The position numbers and the translations under genes were made by a program. From assembly GCA_037577475.1 (NCBI GenBank), contig CM075185.1, positions 33,292,874 through 33,356,873 on the forward strand: a stretch of DNA of 64,000 bases, written 5' to 3'. Below are positions 46,064 to 59,066 of the stretch, in pieces. The notes under the pieces were generated by a model that saw nothing but the letters and a program-made list of their open reading frames with translations, was not told the DNA's origin and ran no database searches. Position 1 is the first letter of the stretch, and each line of letters opens with the position of its first letter. Source of the DNA: Chaunax sp. Z400 (lineage: Eukaryota; Chordata; Actinopteri; Lophiiformes; Chaunacidae).

Positions 46064-48237
46064 CTATAACTGATCGAGCCAGTGCTGGATCATGAGATCA
46101 GCTGTCTTGGGTGTCCAGTGAACAGGGTCTCTTGGCTGAGTCCTGAAGTGCACCTGATCAAGTCCTGACAGAAAGATGCAGTCGTCCTCAATGTACTTGT
46201 TCAGGTTCACCAGTTGCTCCTTCTGCTTTCTGTCCAGTCTCTCGCAAAAGTTAATGACTGGTACATAAAGTTCAGCGTTGGGAAACTTTTCCTCGGCCAT
46301 GTTCAACAAATCGTCGAGTTGTTGGACCATGCTCTCAGTCGTTTGCTTTCGGAGACAGTTGTTCAGGCCTGCTGACAACACCAGTTTCTCCACAGACTTG
46401 TTTGGGGGAAGCCTCCTGAGCATCTCGGTCAGATGGAAAAATTGGGCCCCTGGATAGCTGTCTATCTGAATGTTTGCATCAGAAAATCCAGGGACCCGGG
46501 CGAGATTTGAGTCCCCCAGGATAATGATGGGCTTCTTGGGGTGAAAGCTCCAATCTTCAAGCTTGCGCTGGGTTCTTTGGTGGACTGTAGGTTCCCAGCT
46601 TGAAGGTCTAGTGGCTCGTCGCTGTGCACGAGGTGGGGTGGTCTTCCTCTTTGGCTTTTGTTTCAAGACAGTCTGAAAAGAAAAAAAACAGCATGTTTGA
46701 TTTCACTTATAAAGCTTTCCTGTTGGTTCAGGGGTTCACTGAGCCCCCTAGTGGCTGTAGCCAGGAAAGTATACAGGGATTTAAATGTCTGTATTTTCTA
46801 ATAACACATAATTAATCGTTTGTTTAATTTTTAAACTTTTGAACAGTAGCAGATAAGGCATTGAGTTTTTGGGAAAATGTCTGACTGGGTATGATATGAT
46901 GTTTGACATTAGACAATGTTAACTTTTAGTATTTCTTACTGCTTGAATATATTTATGTTTATATATCTTCTGTATGTAATGTGTATCTTATGGCTGCAGC
47001 ATGGGTGAAAAGCCTAAGACAAATTTCTCACCTCGTGGGACAATAAAGTTTATCTTATCTTAATCATTTATTGTGATGCCTTGCTCTGTAATAATACATA
47101 TTAATTGTGATTTGATTAAGATCTTTTCAACTGCTAGAAATACTTAAACTCTGAAATATATTGGAGCTTGTAATAATACAACTAGTTGGAAAGGCCTTTA
47201 GTCTGTGATTCATTGTTTTTCACCCAACTCTGTAGCTGAACCATTAGCTAGCCTAGCTCTTTCATTAGCCAGCCTAGCTCTTTCATTAGCCAGCCTAGCT
47301 CTTTCATTAGCCAGCCTAGCTCTTTCATTAGCCAGCCTAGCTCTTTCATTAGCTAGCCTAGCTCTTTCATTAGCCAGCCTAGCTCTTTCATTAGCCAGCC
47401 TAGCTCTTTCATTAGCTAGCCTAGCTCTTTCAATAGCCAGCCTAGCTCTTTCATTAGCTAGCCTAGCTCTTTCATTAGCTAGCCTCGCTCTTTCATTAGC
47501 CAGCCTAGCTCTACCAGCATAGCTCTTTCATTAGCTAGCAGCTAACAGCTTTTAGCCATTTGCTCATCACTTTTTGGGTACATTAGTTTACAAAATACAC
47601 ATTAAATTTCGTCCTGATTTTTTCTGGCCAATTCAATTTCAAACTGCAGCTGTGATCTGAAGTCTAGTAAATAGTAGTTGGGATGTAAAATATGAGCTCA
47701 CCTGTAGCTTGAGGTTCTCCTGCTGGAAGACCTGGACCTCTTCTGTCATCTGGGCTTCCAGGGCGGACAGCTGACGCTGGAGAGACAGGATGTCATGGTC
47801 TCTCTGTCGGATCTCCCCATCAGCGTACCGGAGGTCAGCCCGCAGCTTGGTGTTGGACTCCTTCATGTCCGACTGTCTCTTCTTCAGGCGGATGTTGTCC
47901 TGAAGCAGCTGCTGCGAGACACCAGGACGGGGCTCCCGGTGTTTGGGGGCCCTCCTCACGTCCTTGTCAAAAGTCTGTCCAGAATGAGCAAAAACATCCA
48001 TCTGTTTAATATCACACTGTAGGAAATGTATTTGTCCCTATATAGAAAATATATGAGTGGAAACCACATTTATACGATGAAATAAAGCCTATATTTATTA
48101 TATATGAGTTGAAAACGCTGAAAATCATAAAATAATACATTGGTTAATCTGTAGCTTTAGCAACAAACAGCAGTAATCTGGTCGGTAAGTAAAAACGTAT
48201 TTCCTGGTATTCTTACCTTGCCTCCACGTCCAGACAT
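46064..48237 (-). CDS. Coiled-coil plus SGNH-hydrolase-like protein, copy C
   Basis: Exons 48217-48237, 47702-48016 and 46064-46672, identical in encoded protein to copies A and B, with intact splice sites and SGNH motifs. Confidence 0.7.
47243..47540. repeat. 21-bp minisatellite, copy C (about 14 units)
   Basis: Same variant order as copy B. Confidence 0.95.
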
Positions 48238-48431
48238 GTTGGTCGATAAAGATGATATATTGATTAGATGTTGATTAATGATCGATGAGATGGTTGAATG
48301 ATCCAAAAACCAAACGTAACAACAGTGTATTAGAAAGATATTTCACTTAGCAAACACAATGTTTAGCAGTTCAGTAGCTGAATCAGTCAGATGTAAGCGG
48401 TTAGACTCACAGGAAGGAGCCGTTGTTTCGC

Positions 48432-48494
48432 CGGACATTATATACGATCTCAGGATCCATGGATGACGTCACGTTAAACTCGCCGCCATTTTTG
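48432..48494 (-). promoter_or_regulatory. Promoter of SGNH gene, copy C
   Basis: CRE at 48464-48471 and YY1-like site at 48482-48494, unchanged. Confidence 0.6.
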
Positions 48495-48725
48495 TTTTTC
48501 TCCGCGTAGAAATGTCTTTTTTATTCGTTTCTTTTTTATTTATTTATCTGTCACTGTTAGTATTTATTTTAAACTGCATGCGTGGGTATTTTGCTCAGAT
48601 CGTGCTAAATAAAATAAAATAAAATAAAAACATATACCAGCAACTTTTTTTTTGTTTTTGTTTTTTTGCTGTGGGTTATGTAAAGAAATACATCCATTCA
48701 TTTACAACACTGAGTTTTATTATAT

Positions 48726-49361
48726 TGTGGCAGGATGGGTTTGTTCCCCCTCCTCTGCTTCATTGATTGGCCTTCAGGTGCTTCACCTTGGCTCTGACTG
48801 CGGGGCGGCGCGGAGCCGCTACATCTGCTGACAGCTGTGTGTGATTTCCTTCTTGCGGGAGTCTGGTGTCAGTGTGGCGGTGTGCGTTTGGCGTGTGGGT
48901 GAGGCTGTCGTGAACGGGGGGGAATCATCCTCTATTGACGTGCCCGGTGCATCTGAGCTGAGCACGAACAGCTGTCTTCGGGCTGCACGTCGCCGGTGCT
49001 CTGCTCGGAGCCGTGGGCTGGTACCGCTTCTTTTGGCTTTTACCTTCCCTTTGCGTTACGTTTTCTGCGCCATAAGCTGACAAGACAATGCTATTTTTGT
49101 AGCTCTCTGCGCGGAGAGGCAGCCTGGCCCTTGGTGCTGGTCCCCTTCACGGTCCCTGATTTAGTTTTGGTTTGATGTGCGGTGTTCACGTGTAGTTTTT
49201 GGATCCCTTCCTTTTTTTCTTTTTTTTTTGGGTCCAGCTGCCGTGGTAAGCCCCCGTCCTGCTCCTGGCCCTTGTTTCAATAAAAGTACATTTTAATATG
49301 TTATATTGTTTAATAAATTTATATGGTTAAATGGGTTATATGGTTTGTATGTTTGTTTACA
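48726..49361 (+). mobile_element. LTR-like or non-coding transcript block, copy C
   Basis: As in B; AATAAA at 49279-49284. Confidence 0.35.
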
Positions 49362-49916
49362 TTCATTTCAGAGAGACGGACTGACTGGTGGGTGAGATAG
49401 CTTGACTTTTAACGAGAGAGAGAGAGAGAGAGAGAGAGGCCTGTTGCGCTGTCAGTTCATAAAGTCTTAATAGAGACAGTAGGCCAATATAAATAAATGA
49501 CAAGGAAATATGAGGTGAATTCAGGTGTGTTGGGACATTAGGGGGCGGTACAGTGACGTGGTGGTTTACACTGTCGCCTCACAGCAGCTGAGAGTTTCAG
49601 TGATCATTATAGTGATTGTTCAGGAATAGACCTTTAACTCCTGAGACATTTAGTTCAGGTCTAACTTAGTTTCCAATGAGCCAGCATGAACAATGGACAG
49701 CTGATTTGGGTTTATAAATTATTTCCACCTTGTCAATATTACTGCCCACAAAATGCCCCCACTTTGGGCATTTTGTGGGCTTTCCCACTGTAGCGCCCCA
49801 CCTAGGCCCACACATGCCCACAGTGGCCTCACACGACCCCAAAGCCAGTCAAAGAGGAAACTGTGGGTCTACAGTGTCACACATGGGCAACACACACACA
49901 AGCCACACACTTTGGG

Positions 49917-50036
49917 CTGTGTGTGTGTTGTGTGTGTGTTGTGTGTGTGTTGTGTGTGTGTTGTGTGTGTGTTGTGTGTGTGTTGTGTGTGTGTTGTGTG
50001 TGTGTTTTGTGTTGTGTGTGTGTTGTGTGTGTGTTG
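49917..50036. repeat. 11-bp GT minisatellite, copy C
   Basis: Longest version, with one interrupted unit (TTTTGTG) near 50003. Confidence 0.95.
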
Positions 50037-51385
50037 CCCGACTGTGTGCCTACATCGTGTTGGTCCTTATTGAATAACAAAATTAGTTTGGCTTTGTACC
50101 TGCAGAATAACACAACCATTACTAATACATATGCAGAATAATTGCACTTGTTGTGATAAAGTGAGAGGCATATGTTCCAGACACTAACATCAATTATTCT
50201 TAAATTAAAAGAAAACAATAAATTGAAATTTATTCACAAAATTGAACATGAAACTTTACTTCTTTCAACTCAGAAATGAATCACGTGAAAGATAACATTA
50301 GCATTGAACATATGAACCTATACTGTTTATAAAAAATCAGTTGTCCTCCTTGGCCGTCTTGAGGCTGTGGCCCTGCTGCTCTTGGTGACACCATCTGAAG
50401 TGGGAAATAAAACAATTGAAAAAAAACAAAAAAAACAATGCATTTCCAACAAAGGAAGCTTCCCAGGGCACCAAAAGTCTTTTGAGGAATTTAGGAAGTA
50501 AACCAGCATTCTGACTCAAGGAACCTGAGATGAATTAGAGTTCTTAGAGGATGGTTCCATAGAATAACATTATAGTGATTGGCTCTGGTGCCTCATCCTT
50601 TTGCTAAAAGACATCAGATGTCAACGCAGTCACGTAATTATCACAAATGACAGGGAGCAAGGTCATAGTTCAAGCAAATAATTACATTATTATTACAGCC
50701 TTCTTCCTTATTAAAGTTTGAGAAAACAGTTGAATAAATAGGCTTCTGTTTGTGTTGGGTAAAAATAATATTTATTTTTTAATAAAACATACAGTTTTGG
50801 AATATTTTAAGAACAAATACAAAGGACAAACACCATAGGAGCCACTCAGGAACATTCAAGCTCCTTACTAGAAAATGTATCACCAAAGGGATAGTATGTG
50901 TCCATCCATCCAAGTCCAAACTTTTCTTCCTCATCTTTACATGCTGTGTTTTTTGCTCACTTTAATTGTTGATACAAGGATCCATTACTGCTTTTTGAAT
51001 GTATTAGTGAAAACATTGCATTTTCCTTGCAAGGCAGAAACACCTGAACGCATCTCACCTCGTCTTGCAACTTTAAATATGACAATCCTCAATAATATGC
51101 ATTTGTTAGGCCCATTTATTTGCTCTACAATATAGAGTGAAGCTTGTTAAACGTGACGATATTAAATGATGAAGTTACATGATTCTTAAGTTTGACTTTT
51201 TAATACAATTAGTCAAGTCTCCTTCAGTCATGTTGCGGGGGAGACAAGATTTGTTTGCAAGACTTTAACTCAGCATCAAAAATCTAAATGAAATCTTTAA
51301 CACTTTAAATGTGTGTAACTTGAGAATAATGTCCAAGGAATGGTTGTAAAAGGAGCTAAACACATACAGACATACGTATAGTGAT
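50037..51385. other. AT-rich unit DNA, no clear gene (copy C)
   Basis: Counterpart of 9322-10670. Confidence 0.4.
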
Positions 51386-52560
51386 ACGGCGCACAGTTAG
51401 AGGAGTTGTGCGGGATCGACTGCTTTTTGACGGTCTTGATTTTGTACTTGTGAATGATTTGGCTTTAAAAAACGTGTTTCCCGATTCCACAGAATGAAAA
51501 GTAACAGAAAATCCTACTGTTGCCGCTCCTGCTGCCCCGACTCGTCCTGTCCTCCTGCGTGCGCCATTACGCTGCCAAGTGTTCCAAATGAGTTCATGTG
51601 ACGCAACAGAGATCCCGTTTTTGCAGAGTGGCTCATAGTTTAGGTAAAATGTGTTGTTCGGTTTTTCCCTGTTGCTGTGAACACATCTCAGACCCTCGTG
51701 GAGAAAAACGTCTCACTGCTCAGATAATTAGCTTTTCTGCGTTTGTAGTGTTGCTCAATGTTCAAAAAATATCAAACAATCATGCAAGATGTTCTCAGTC
51801 TGACAAAAAGACATAAAATTGGTCTACTTGTATTTGCTATTTAGTTTTTTTTGTTCTCCTGATGCTGACACTTTGTTCTGTTGTTTCAGAGTTACACCTG
51901 GAGGCTGCTGATTGGACAGGAGACTGATGGCGCCTCATTAACACAGCTGTGGATCCCATCAGTGACTCCTCCTCTTCCTGTCTGCCTCATCACTTTGTGC
52001 TAATTGGTGATTAGATGATTGTTGTAGTGAAGTTTCTTTTGTATATATTGTAAATATTCTGTATTGCTGTAACAGGAAGAAAACCCTTTTTGTTTTTCTC
52101 TCGTTTTTATGTTTGGAAGTGAAGTTTCATGTATTTTCTGTCCTTCACTTTGTTAAATGAAGTTGCTGTAAACATTTGAAATTTGTATCTTTGTAAAGAA
52201 ATGTAAATAAATCCTGTTTGGACTTGATTGTTGTAACACTGGTCATCCTTGGAGTTTGGAAAGAGGAGTCACATTTTTATGCTATGGTCAGGTTTCCTCT
52301 AGACGGGACAGAACAATTGTTCCTGTTCTACTTCTGACATTTCAAACTTCAGAGGACAAAACGCAGAGACTCATCTGAACATCAGGATTTGAACCATCAA
52401 CCTCAGACTCTGGAAGCTCAGCTGTGTCAAACAGAAGCTACATTTTGAAAGAACGAGACAGCTGGGATTCGAACCTGCTTTCCAGGATTGCGGGTCAGGA
52501 TCCCATCTCCCTGAGCTAAAACTTTTTTTTTGCGCAAATGTTATATTTATCATCGTCAAT
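51386..52560 (+). repeat. Junction module S, copy 4
   Basis: Continues into the palindrome and tail T, as copy 1 does. It starts exactly 40,715 bp after copy 1. Confidence 0.9.
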
Positions 52561-52561
52561 G

Positions 52562-52598
52562 CATTTGCTTTAGTCAATCAGATTGACTAAAGCAAATG
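52562..52598. repeat. Perfect 18-bp inverted repeat, second S-T breakpoint
   Basis: Identical to 11847-11883. Confidence 0.95.
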
Positions 52599-53499
52599 TG
52601 TAATTAATGACTTGGGGCAAGAGCTTCCGAAGTTGATAACATGGCATTTTAAAGATCAATAAATGACATTCAGCCTGTGTAACATTGTCTTGTAACTGGC
52701 TGCTGTTTTTCAACCCTTGTCCTTTTAAGGCTCCGCATGCTTTGTGTGCACAATGCTCTGTTCTCAGAGTCTAATCCAAGAGTACCCAATACTTAGAATC
52801 TCTCTCAAGCAAAAAACGTGGAAACGTGGCAATGAGAGGGGGCAGGACTCACAGCAAAGGGTCCTAGTCTGCTGCCAAAGACTCAGCCTTGATACATGGG
52901 GCCCAGGCTCCATCTGGTCAAGAGATTTCACTCACAATTATGAAGAATACTAACTATTGCTCTCATAAAACACTTTTACCCCTCAACACCAGTCATGTCA
53001 ACATATTTTTAATACAGAACTATTAATAAAACTACTAAATAAAATATTTTGTCTGTAAATGTATGTAATTCAACATGGCACAGTACACAGATGTTTTAAT
53101 TATGAAAATCATAGCACCGTCACAGAGAGCCATAATTCTGAAACAAAAGTGCAAAATAATAATTCAATACTTCAACATTTTCCCCCCTCATCCTCTTCCT
53201 CCCTGCATCTCCCCCCCACTTTTCCCCTCCCTCTCATGTTGGACTCTTGAGTGGTAACATGAGCAAAACGCTGACTCAAGCACAAGCAGCTCGCACTTAC
53301 CCGAATGAACTTTGATTGAAATCATAGCACCGTCACAGAGAGCCATAATTCTGAAACAAAAGTGAAAAATAATAATTCAATACTTGAACATTTTTCCTCC
53401 CTCACCCTCAGGATTTCAAACACAGGGGAGACGTTTAAAGCAAATAAATCTTGAATGAAACAGTCAGTCTTTGGTAATGACAAACAAAGCTGATTCTGC
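52599..53499. other. Second tail, left part, no gene recognised
   Basis: Counterpart of 11884-12784; only chance ORFs. Confidence 0.6.
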
Positions 53500-54625
53500 C
53501 TCTGCAGCCTGCCCTGGAGCCCTCACCTCCAGCCACTCCATACCGGCTAGCCACACACCTAAGCCCCAGTCGGAGCCTCCACCTCCATTCCTCTTTTTTT
53601 CCTCTTTCTTCTTTCACTTCTTCCGTCCCTCTGCAGCCTGCCCTGGAGCCGGCTGACCTCCATCCACTCAGTACAGGCTAGCCCGCACTCAAGCCCCAGT
53701 CAGTCACAGCCCCAGTCGGAGCCTCCACCTCCGTCCCTCTGCAGCCTGCCCTGGAGCCGGCTGACCTCCATCCACTCAGTACAGGCTAGCCCGCACTCAA
53801 GCCCCAGTCAGTCACAGCCCCAGTCGGGGCCTCCACCTCCGTCCCTCTGCAGCCTGCCCTGGAGCCGGCTGACCTCCATCCACTCAGTACAGGCTAGCCC
53901 GCACTCAAGCCCCAGTCAGTTACAACCCCAGTCGGAGCCTCCACCTCCGTCCCTCTGCAGCCTGCCCTGGAGCCCTCACCCCCAGCCACTCCATACCGGC
54001 TAGCCCACACTCAAGCCCCAGTCAGTCACAGCCCCAGTCGGAGCCTCCACCTCCATTCCTCTGCAGCCTGCCCTGGAGCCCTCACCCCCAGCCACTCCAT
54101 ACCGGCTAGCCCACACTCAAGCCCCAGTCAGTCACAGCCACAGTCGGAGCCTCCACCTCCATTCCTCTGCGGCCTGCCCTGGAGCCGGCTCACCTCCAGC
54201 CACTCCATACCGGCTAGCCACACACCTAAGCCCCAGTCGGAGCCTCCACCTCCATTCCTCTTTTTTTCCTCTTTCTCTTTCACTTCTTCCGTCTCTCTGC
54301 AGCCCGCCCTGGAGCCGGCTGACCTCCATCCGCTCAGTACAGGCTAGCCCTGCACTCAAGCCCCAGTCAGTCAAAGCCTCAGTCGGAGCCTCCACCTCCG
54401 TCCCTCTGCAGCCTGCCCTGGAGCCGGCTGACCTCCATCCACTCAGTACAGGCTAGCCCTGCACTCAAGCCCCAGTCAGTCACAGCCCCAGTCGGAGCCT
54501 CCACCTCCGTCCCTCTGCAGCCTGCCCTGGAGCCGGCTGACCTCCATCCACTCCATACCGGCTAGCCCGCACTCAAGCCCCAGTCAGTCACAGCCCCAGT
54601 CGGAGCCTCCTCCTCCGTCCCTCTG
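53500..54625. repeat. 108-bp GC-rich minisatellite, expanded in tail copy 2
   Basis: CCGTCCCTCTGCAGCCTG recurs at 53623, 53731, 53839 and 53947, then continues with diverged units to 54625, about ten units in total. Some later units copy the left variant (CTCACCCCCAGCCACTCC), indicating expansion of a multi-unit block. Confidence 0.95.
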
Positions 54626-55660
54626 AACGTAAACCAAATGATGAAGATCAACATATTTAACGTACTCGCTCGTTTTTACGTCCTTTTTTTCTCGACTCGA
54701 CATCAAGTTGCTGTCAATCTTCAGTGGAACGAATCTAGTTGTCCCAAAAGTTGTTTAAACACGGAATCTATCTGTTTTTCACCATTCAAAACGTCTTTTT
54801 TTTGCAGGACTCGACTTTTCGACCCTACTCGGTAGCCATCTTGGCGCCTCTCCCGGATGTTTACGTTCTTACCTTAAGGCAACCCGGAAGTAAAAACTGC
54901 TCCGTTGGCAAAGGTTCCACCTGGAAGCTGCTCTGCTCCTCGGTCCCTTTCTTTTGTATACATTAAGCAAAAAAGTTATACAACTATTACAGTCAATATA
55001 ATATAAATTATATTATGATGAAGAATATTTAAAAAAAATATAGATAGCAATTGCAATTTCCAGCTGTCAACTATATTGAATTTTAATTCAATATAAAACT
55101 TCTGCATTAGCCATAAAATATACACATCTTACACATTAACATTTTAACATGTAAACCATTCCCTTTTTTAAGTTAAGGTGAAGCAATGCTTATTTTTGTA
55201 AACACGAACTCATTTTGTAACTTCAGTCAACACAGTAATCCTGACAAACACTATAAGCAGTAACACCTAAATCCTGCATTTCTCTTGTCTCATCAGAATA
55301 TTGCTCAAGGTTAGCTAAGGTTCTTCTTCTGTTGTTTTATGGCAGTTGGCGAGCAACGTTTGGTGTGCATTACCGCCACCTTCTGATCTGGAGTCTGGAT
55401 CGATACTACCTATACTACATTTTCCTATATGGTCCGGTTTTTCTTACGAATGAGAACAGTGCCCTATAAAAAAAAAAAAAGACGATTTTTAGCAAGTAAA
55501 ACCAAACAAACAAAAAATACTTCAAATACTGATTGATCAGCAAGATCAATGATGTTCTCTCAGTTTTCTCCTCAATACTGTGAATACAATAAATACAAGT
55601 TCCAAACATGAAGTCATAGAGTTGTAGGTATACCTACCTATAGTAGGTATCTGACCTTGT
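54626..55660. other. Second tail, middle part
   Basis: Counterpart of 13135-14165, with the YY1-like GCCATCTTGG at 54835-54844. No gene recognised. Confidence 0.35.
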
Positions 55661-56170
55661 TCAACAGAGCTGAGGTATAGCTCAGTATGATAAGCTGCAG
55701 CCACTTGTTGATCTGAGTTTATAGGATCAAATCCCAGTTCCAGCATTTCATTTAGATGTTTTCTCCACAGCAGTGTGAATAATAAGTAGAACTTGTGACC
55801 ACATTCAGCAGAGCTGAGGTATAGCTCAGCATGATAAGCTGCAGACACTTGGTGATCTAAGTTTATGGGATCACATCCCACTTGAAGCATTTCATTTAGA
55901 TGTTTTCTCCACAGTAGTGTGTATAATAAGTAGAACTTGTGACCACATTCAGCAGAGCTGAGGTATAGCTCAGCACGATCAGCTGCAGCCTGATCAGCAG
56001 CAGCCCAGTAATGATCTGAGATTGTGGGTTTGAATCCCATTTCCAAAATTTAGATGTTTTCTCCACTGCAGTGTAATAATAAATAGAACTTGTAACCATG
56101 TCAAATACAGCTGGATGTATAGCTCAGTATGATAAGCTGCAGACCAGTAATGATCTGAGCTGAGATTATG
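55661..56170 (+). repeat. tRNA-like array, forward arm, tail copy 2
   Basis: Same forward units as 14166-14535. An extra variant unit near 55960-56110 contains GATTGTGGGTTTGAATCCCA, a near-perfect T-arm with B-box. Imperfect anticodon arms persist. Confidence 0.7.
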
Positions 56171-56269
56171 GAAGTGTGACCTGCGATTCCTGACCTGGGA
56201 TTGTGGACCTGCAGAAGCAGAAAGACCCACCCAAAAACGTGTCAAGTGTGTCAAGTGTGTCATAGCTGC

Positions 56270-56955
56270 TGTGGAGAAAACATCTAAATGAAATGCTTGA
56301 ACTGGGATTTGATCCCATAAACTCAGATCACCAAGTGTATACAGCTTATCTTACAGAGCTATAGCTCAGCTCTCCTGAATGTGGTCAGAAGTTCTACTTA
56401 TTATTCACACTGCTGAGGAGAAAACATCTAAATGAAATGCTTGAACTGGGATTTGATCCCATAAACTCAGATCACCAAGTGTCTGCAGCTTATCTTACAG
56501 AGCTATAGCTCAGCTCTCCTGAATGTGGTCAGAAGTTCTACTTATTATTCACACTGCTGAGGAGAAAACATCTAAATGAAATGCTTGAACTGGGATTTGA
56601 TCCCATAAACTCAGATCACCAAGTGTCTGCAGCTTATCTTACAGAGCTATAGCTCAGCTCTCCTGAATGTGGTCAGAAGTTCTACTTATTATTCACACTG
56701 CTGAGGAGAAAACATCTAAATGAAATGCTTGAACTGGGATTTGATCCCATAAACTCAGATCACCAAGTGTCTGCAGCTTATCTTACAGAGCTATAGCTCA
56801 GCTCTCCTGAATGTGGTCAGAAGTTCTACTTATTATTCACACTGCTGAGGAGAAAACATCTAAATGAAATGCTTGAACTGGGATTAGATCCCATAAACTC
56901 AGATCACCAAGTGTCTGCAGCTTATCGTACTGAGCTATACCTCAGCTGTATTGAA
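56270..56955 (-). repeat. tRNA-like array, inverted arm, tail copy 2 (5 units)
   Basis: AACTGGG markers at 56300, 56444, 56588, 56732 and 56876 give an exact 144-bp period with near-identical units. This is more homogeneous than tail copy 1, consistent with recent unequal exchange. Confidence 0.8.
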
Positions 56956-56959
56956 CATG

Positions 56960-57128
56960 AAAACACTGATACACCATTCAAATAAAAATCCTGAACAATT
57001 CATTGACACTAAAAACAGACAGTCCATTTTGATAAACAGTGGCACAAAAATATAAAGACAGAAAAGTAAGGCAAGTTCTTTACAAAAAACTGATCCATAG
57101 ATCAATAACAGACAAATTAAAAAGGCAC

Positions 57129-57179
<51 letters not shown>

Positions 57180-58510
57180 CTGAGGTAAACTGCATTTATG
57201 TTTGTGTGGACTGAAGACAATATGATGTCTGTATGGCTTCAAGGAGAACTCCCTTGTGATGATTCAATATTTTAAAGCAAATAAATCTTGAATGAAACTT
57301 TGGTAATGACAAACAAAGCTGATTCAAATGTCAGGCCTGCAGAGGGAAGAAACAAAGTCTGGACAAAGCTCTGCTATAGTGAGGTTCACTAGGAATTTCA
57401 CACCTGGGATTTTGGAATTTGGACCCGGGATTCCGGTCCCGCAACCGCGGACCGGCCCGCATGGGTCGGAAGTTCTATTTATTATTACACTGCTGTTGAG
57501 AAAACATCTAAATTTTGGAACTGGGATTCGATCCCATGATCTCAGATAATTACTGGGCTGCTGCTTATCAGGATGCAGTTTATCATACTGAGCTATACAT
57601 CTAGCTGTGTTCAACATGGTCGGAAGTTCTATTTATTATTACACTGCTGTTGAGAAAACATCTAATTATGGGGACTGTGATTTGATCCAATAAACTCAGA
57701 TCACTAAGTGTCTGCAGTTTATCATTCTGAGCTATACATAGAGCTTAACAACTTCCTGTTTGGAGTTGATGAACTCATTGTCATTTTAGTGCTTCATATT
57801 CAAAAAACAACCTTATGTAACATAGGAACAAATAATAATAGTAGAGAATAAGTATAAAACAAATACTCAAGTAAAACTACCACAAGTATTTCAGTAAATG
57901 TACTTTCCACCATCTAAATAATAACAGCAAGTATTGTTTGATTTTTAAAAAAAGATTTATTACTGATACGCCATTCAAATAAAATCCTGAACAATTCATT
58001 CACACTAAAAACAGACAGTCCATTTTGATAAACACTGACAAACAGTGGCACAAAAATATAAAGACAGAAAAGTAAGGCAAGTTCTTTACAAACAACTGAT
58101 CCATAGATCAATAACCGACAAATTAAAAAGGCACAAGGTATATATATATATATATATATATATCGCTGAGGTAAACTGCATTTATGTTTGTGTGGACTGA
58201 AGACAATATGATGTCCGTATGGCTTCAAGGAGAACTCCCTTGTGATGATTCAATATTTTAAAGCAAATAAATCTTGAATGAAACAGTCAGTCTTTGGTAA
58301 TGACAAACAAAGCTGATTCAAATGTCAGGCCTGCAGAGGGAAGAAACAAAGTCTGGACAAAGCTCTGCTATAGTGAGGTTCATTAGGGATTTCGCACCTG
58401 GGACTTTGGACCCGGGATTTCGGAATTTGGACCCGGGATTTCGGACCCGCAACCGCGGACCGGCTCCCTCAAAAACCAAAAACGCAAAAAGTGGATAATA
58501 TGTCATCAGA
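56960..58510. repeat. Local tandem duplication of about 1 kb in tail copy 2
   Basis: 56960-57460 and 57959-58470 are close copies, as in tail copy 1. An additional tRNA-like unit near 57510-57600 (GGGATTCGATCCC) is present here and was deleted in tail copy 1. (AT)n at 57134-57177 and 58139-58163. Confidence 0.85.
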
Positions 58511-59066
58511 AATCATGGCTATATGAAGTGATTTTAGCTCTTTAACTCCAAATGGAGGAAGAACTGATCTATTTTGGGCCACTGAAAAGAAAAAGAGATG
58601 CAGTCTCAGACCTGCAACATCAGACACGTTGTTCCCGACCTGTGATTTCAGACCCAGGACTATTACAACCTTCTCATTCTGGCGAAGCCTATATCATATC
58701 ACCATACATAGCTTTGTAACTATGTGCGCAATTTTTATTTTGACTTCCTCATGTTTAAGAAGAGAGTTGTTCAATTTCCAATAATTAGCTTAATTACCTT
58801 AATTACCTACTCTTCCTGCTTGTACCTGAGCTGCAGTACGGCGGGTAGGCTTACACTCTATAAACGTAGCTGCAACTTCAGGTCACTTTGCACTATAAAG
58901 CTAGAACAGCTATAGCAACTGAAAATGGAAATGTTTGGAAAAATTAATTTGACTTTATTACTCTAAAAATAATGAATTAAATGAAATGAATTATAAAGAA
59001 TATTGTCAGAACTCTAGTTTTACATTTTAATATGGCTTTATTCTTTTTTTTTTTTGTCTATATAAT
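58511..59066. other. Second tail stretch without recognised gene
   Basis: Counterpart of 16771-17334 with an 11-bp deletion; chance ORFs only. Confidence 0.6.

Larger units (their letters stand above)
40095..51385. repeat. Duplicated unit, copy C (complete)
   Basis: Period 12,464 bp (38922 to 51386). It keeps the 27 bp missing in B, has four 18-bp repeats, about fourteen 21-bp repeats, the longest (AT)n and the longest GT minisatellite. Confidence 0.95.

Noticed and set aside
55546..56046. 166-residue ORF with repeated ELYLSSAECGHKFYLLFTLL
   Set aside because: It is the translation of the 144-bp tRNA-like units. The same text appears in both orientations and many frames, so it is not a protein family.
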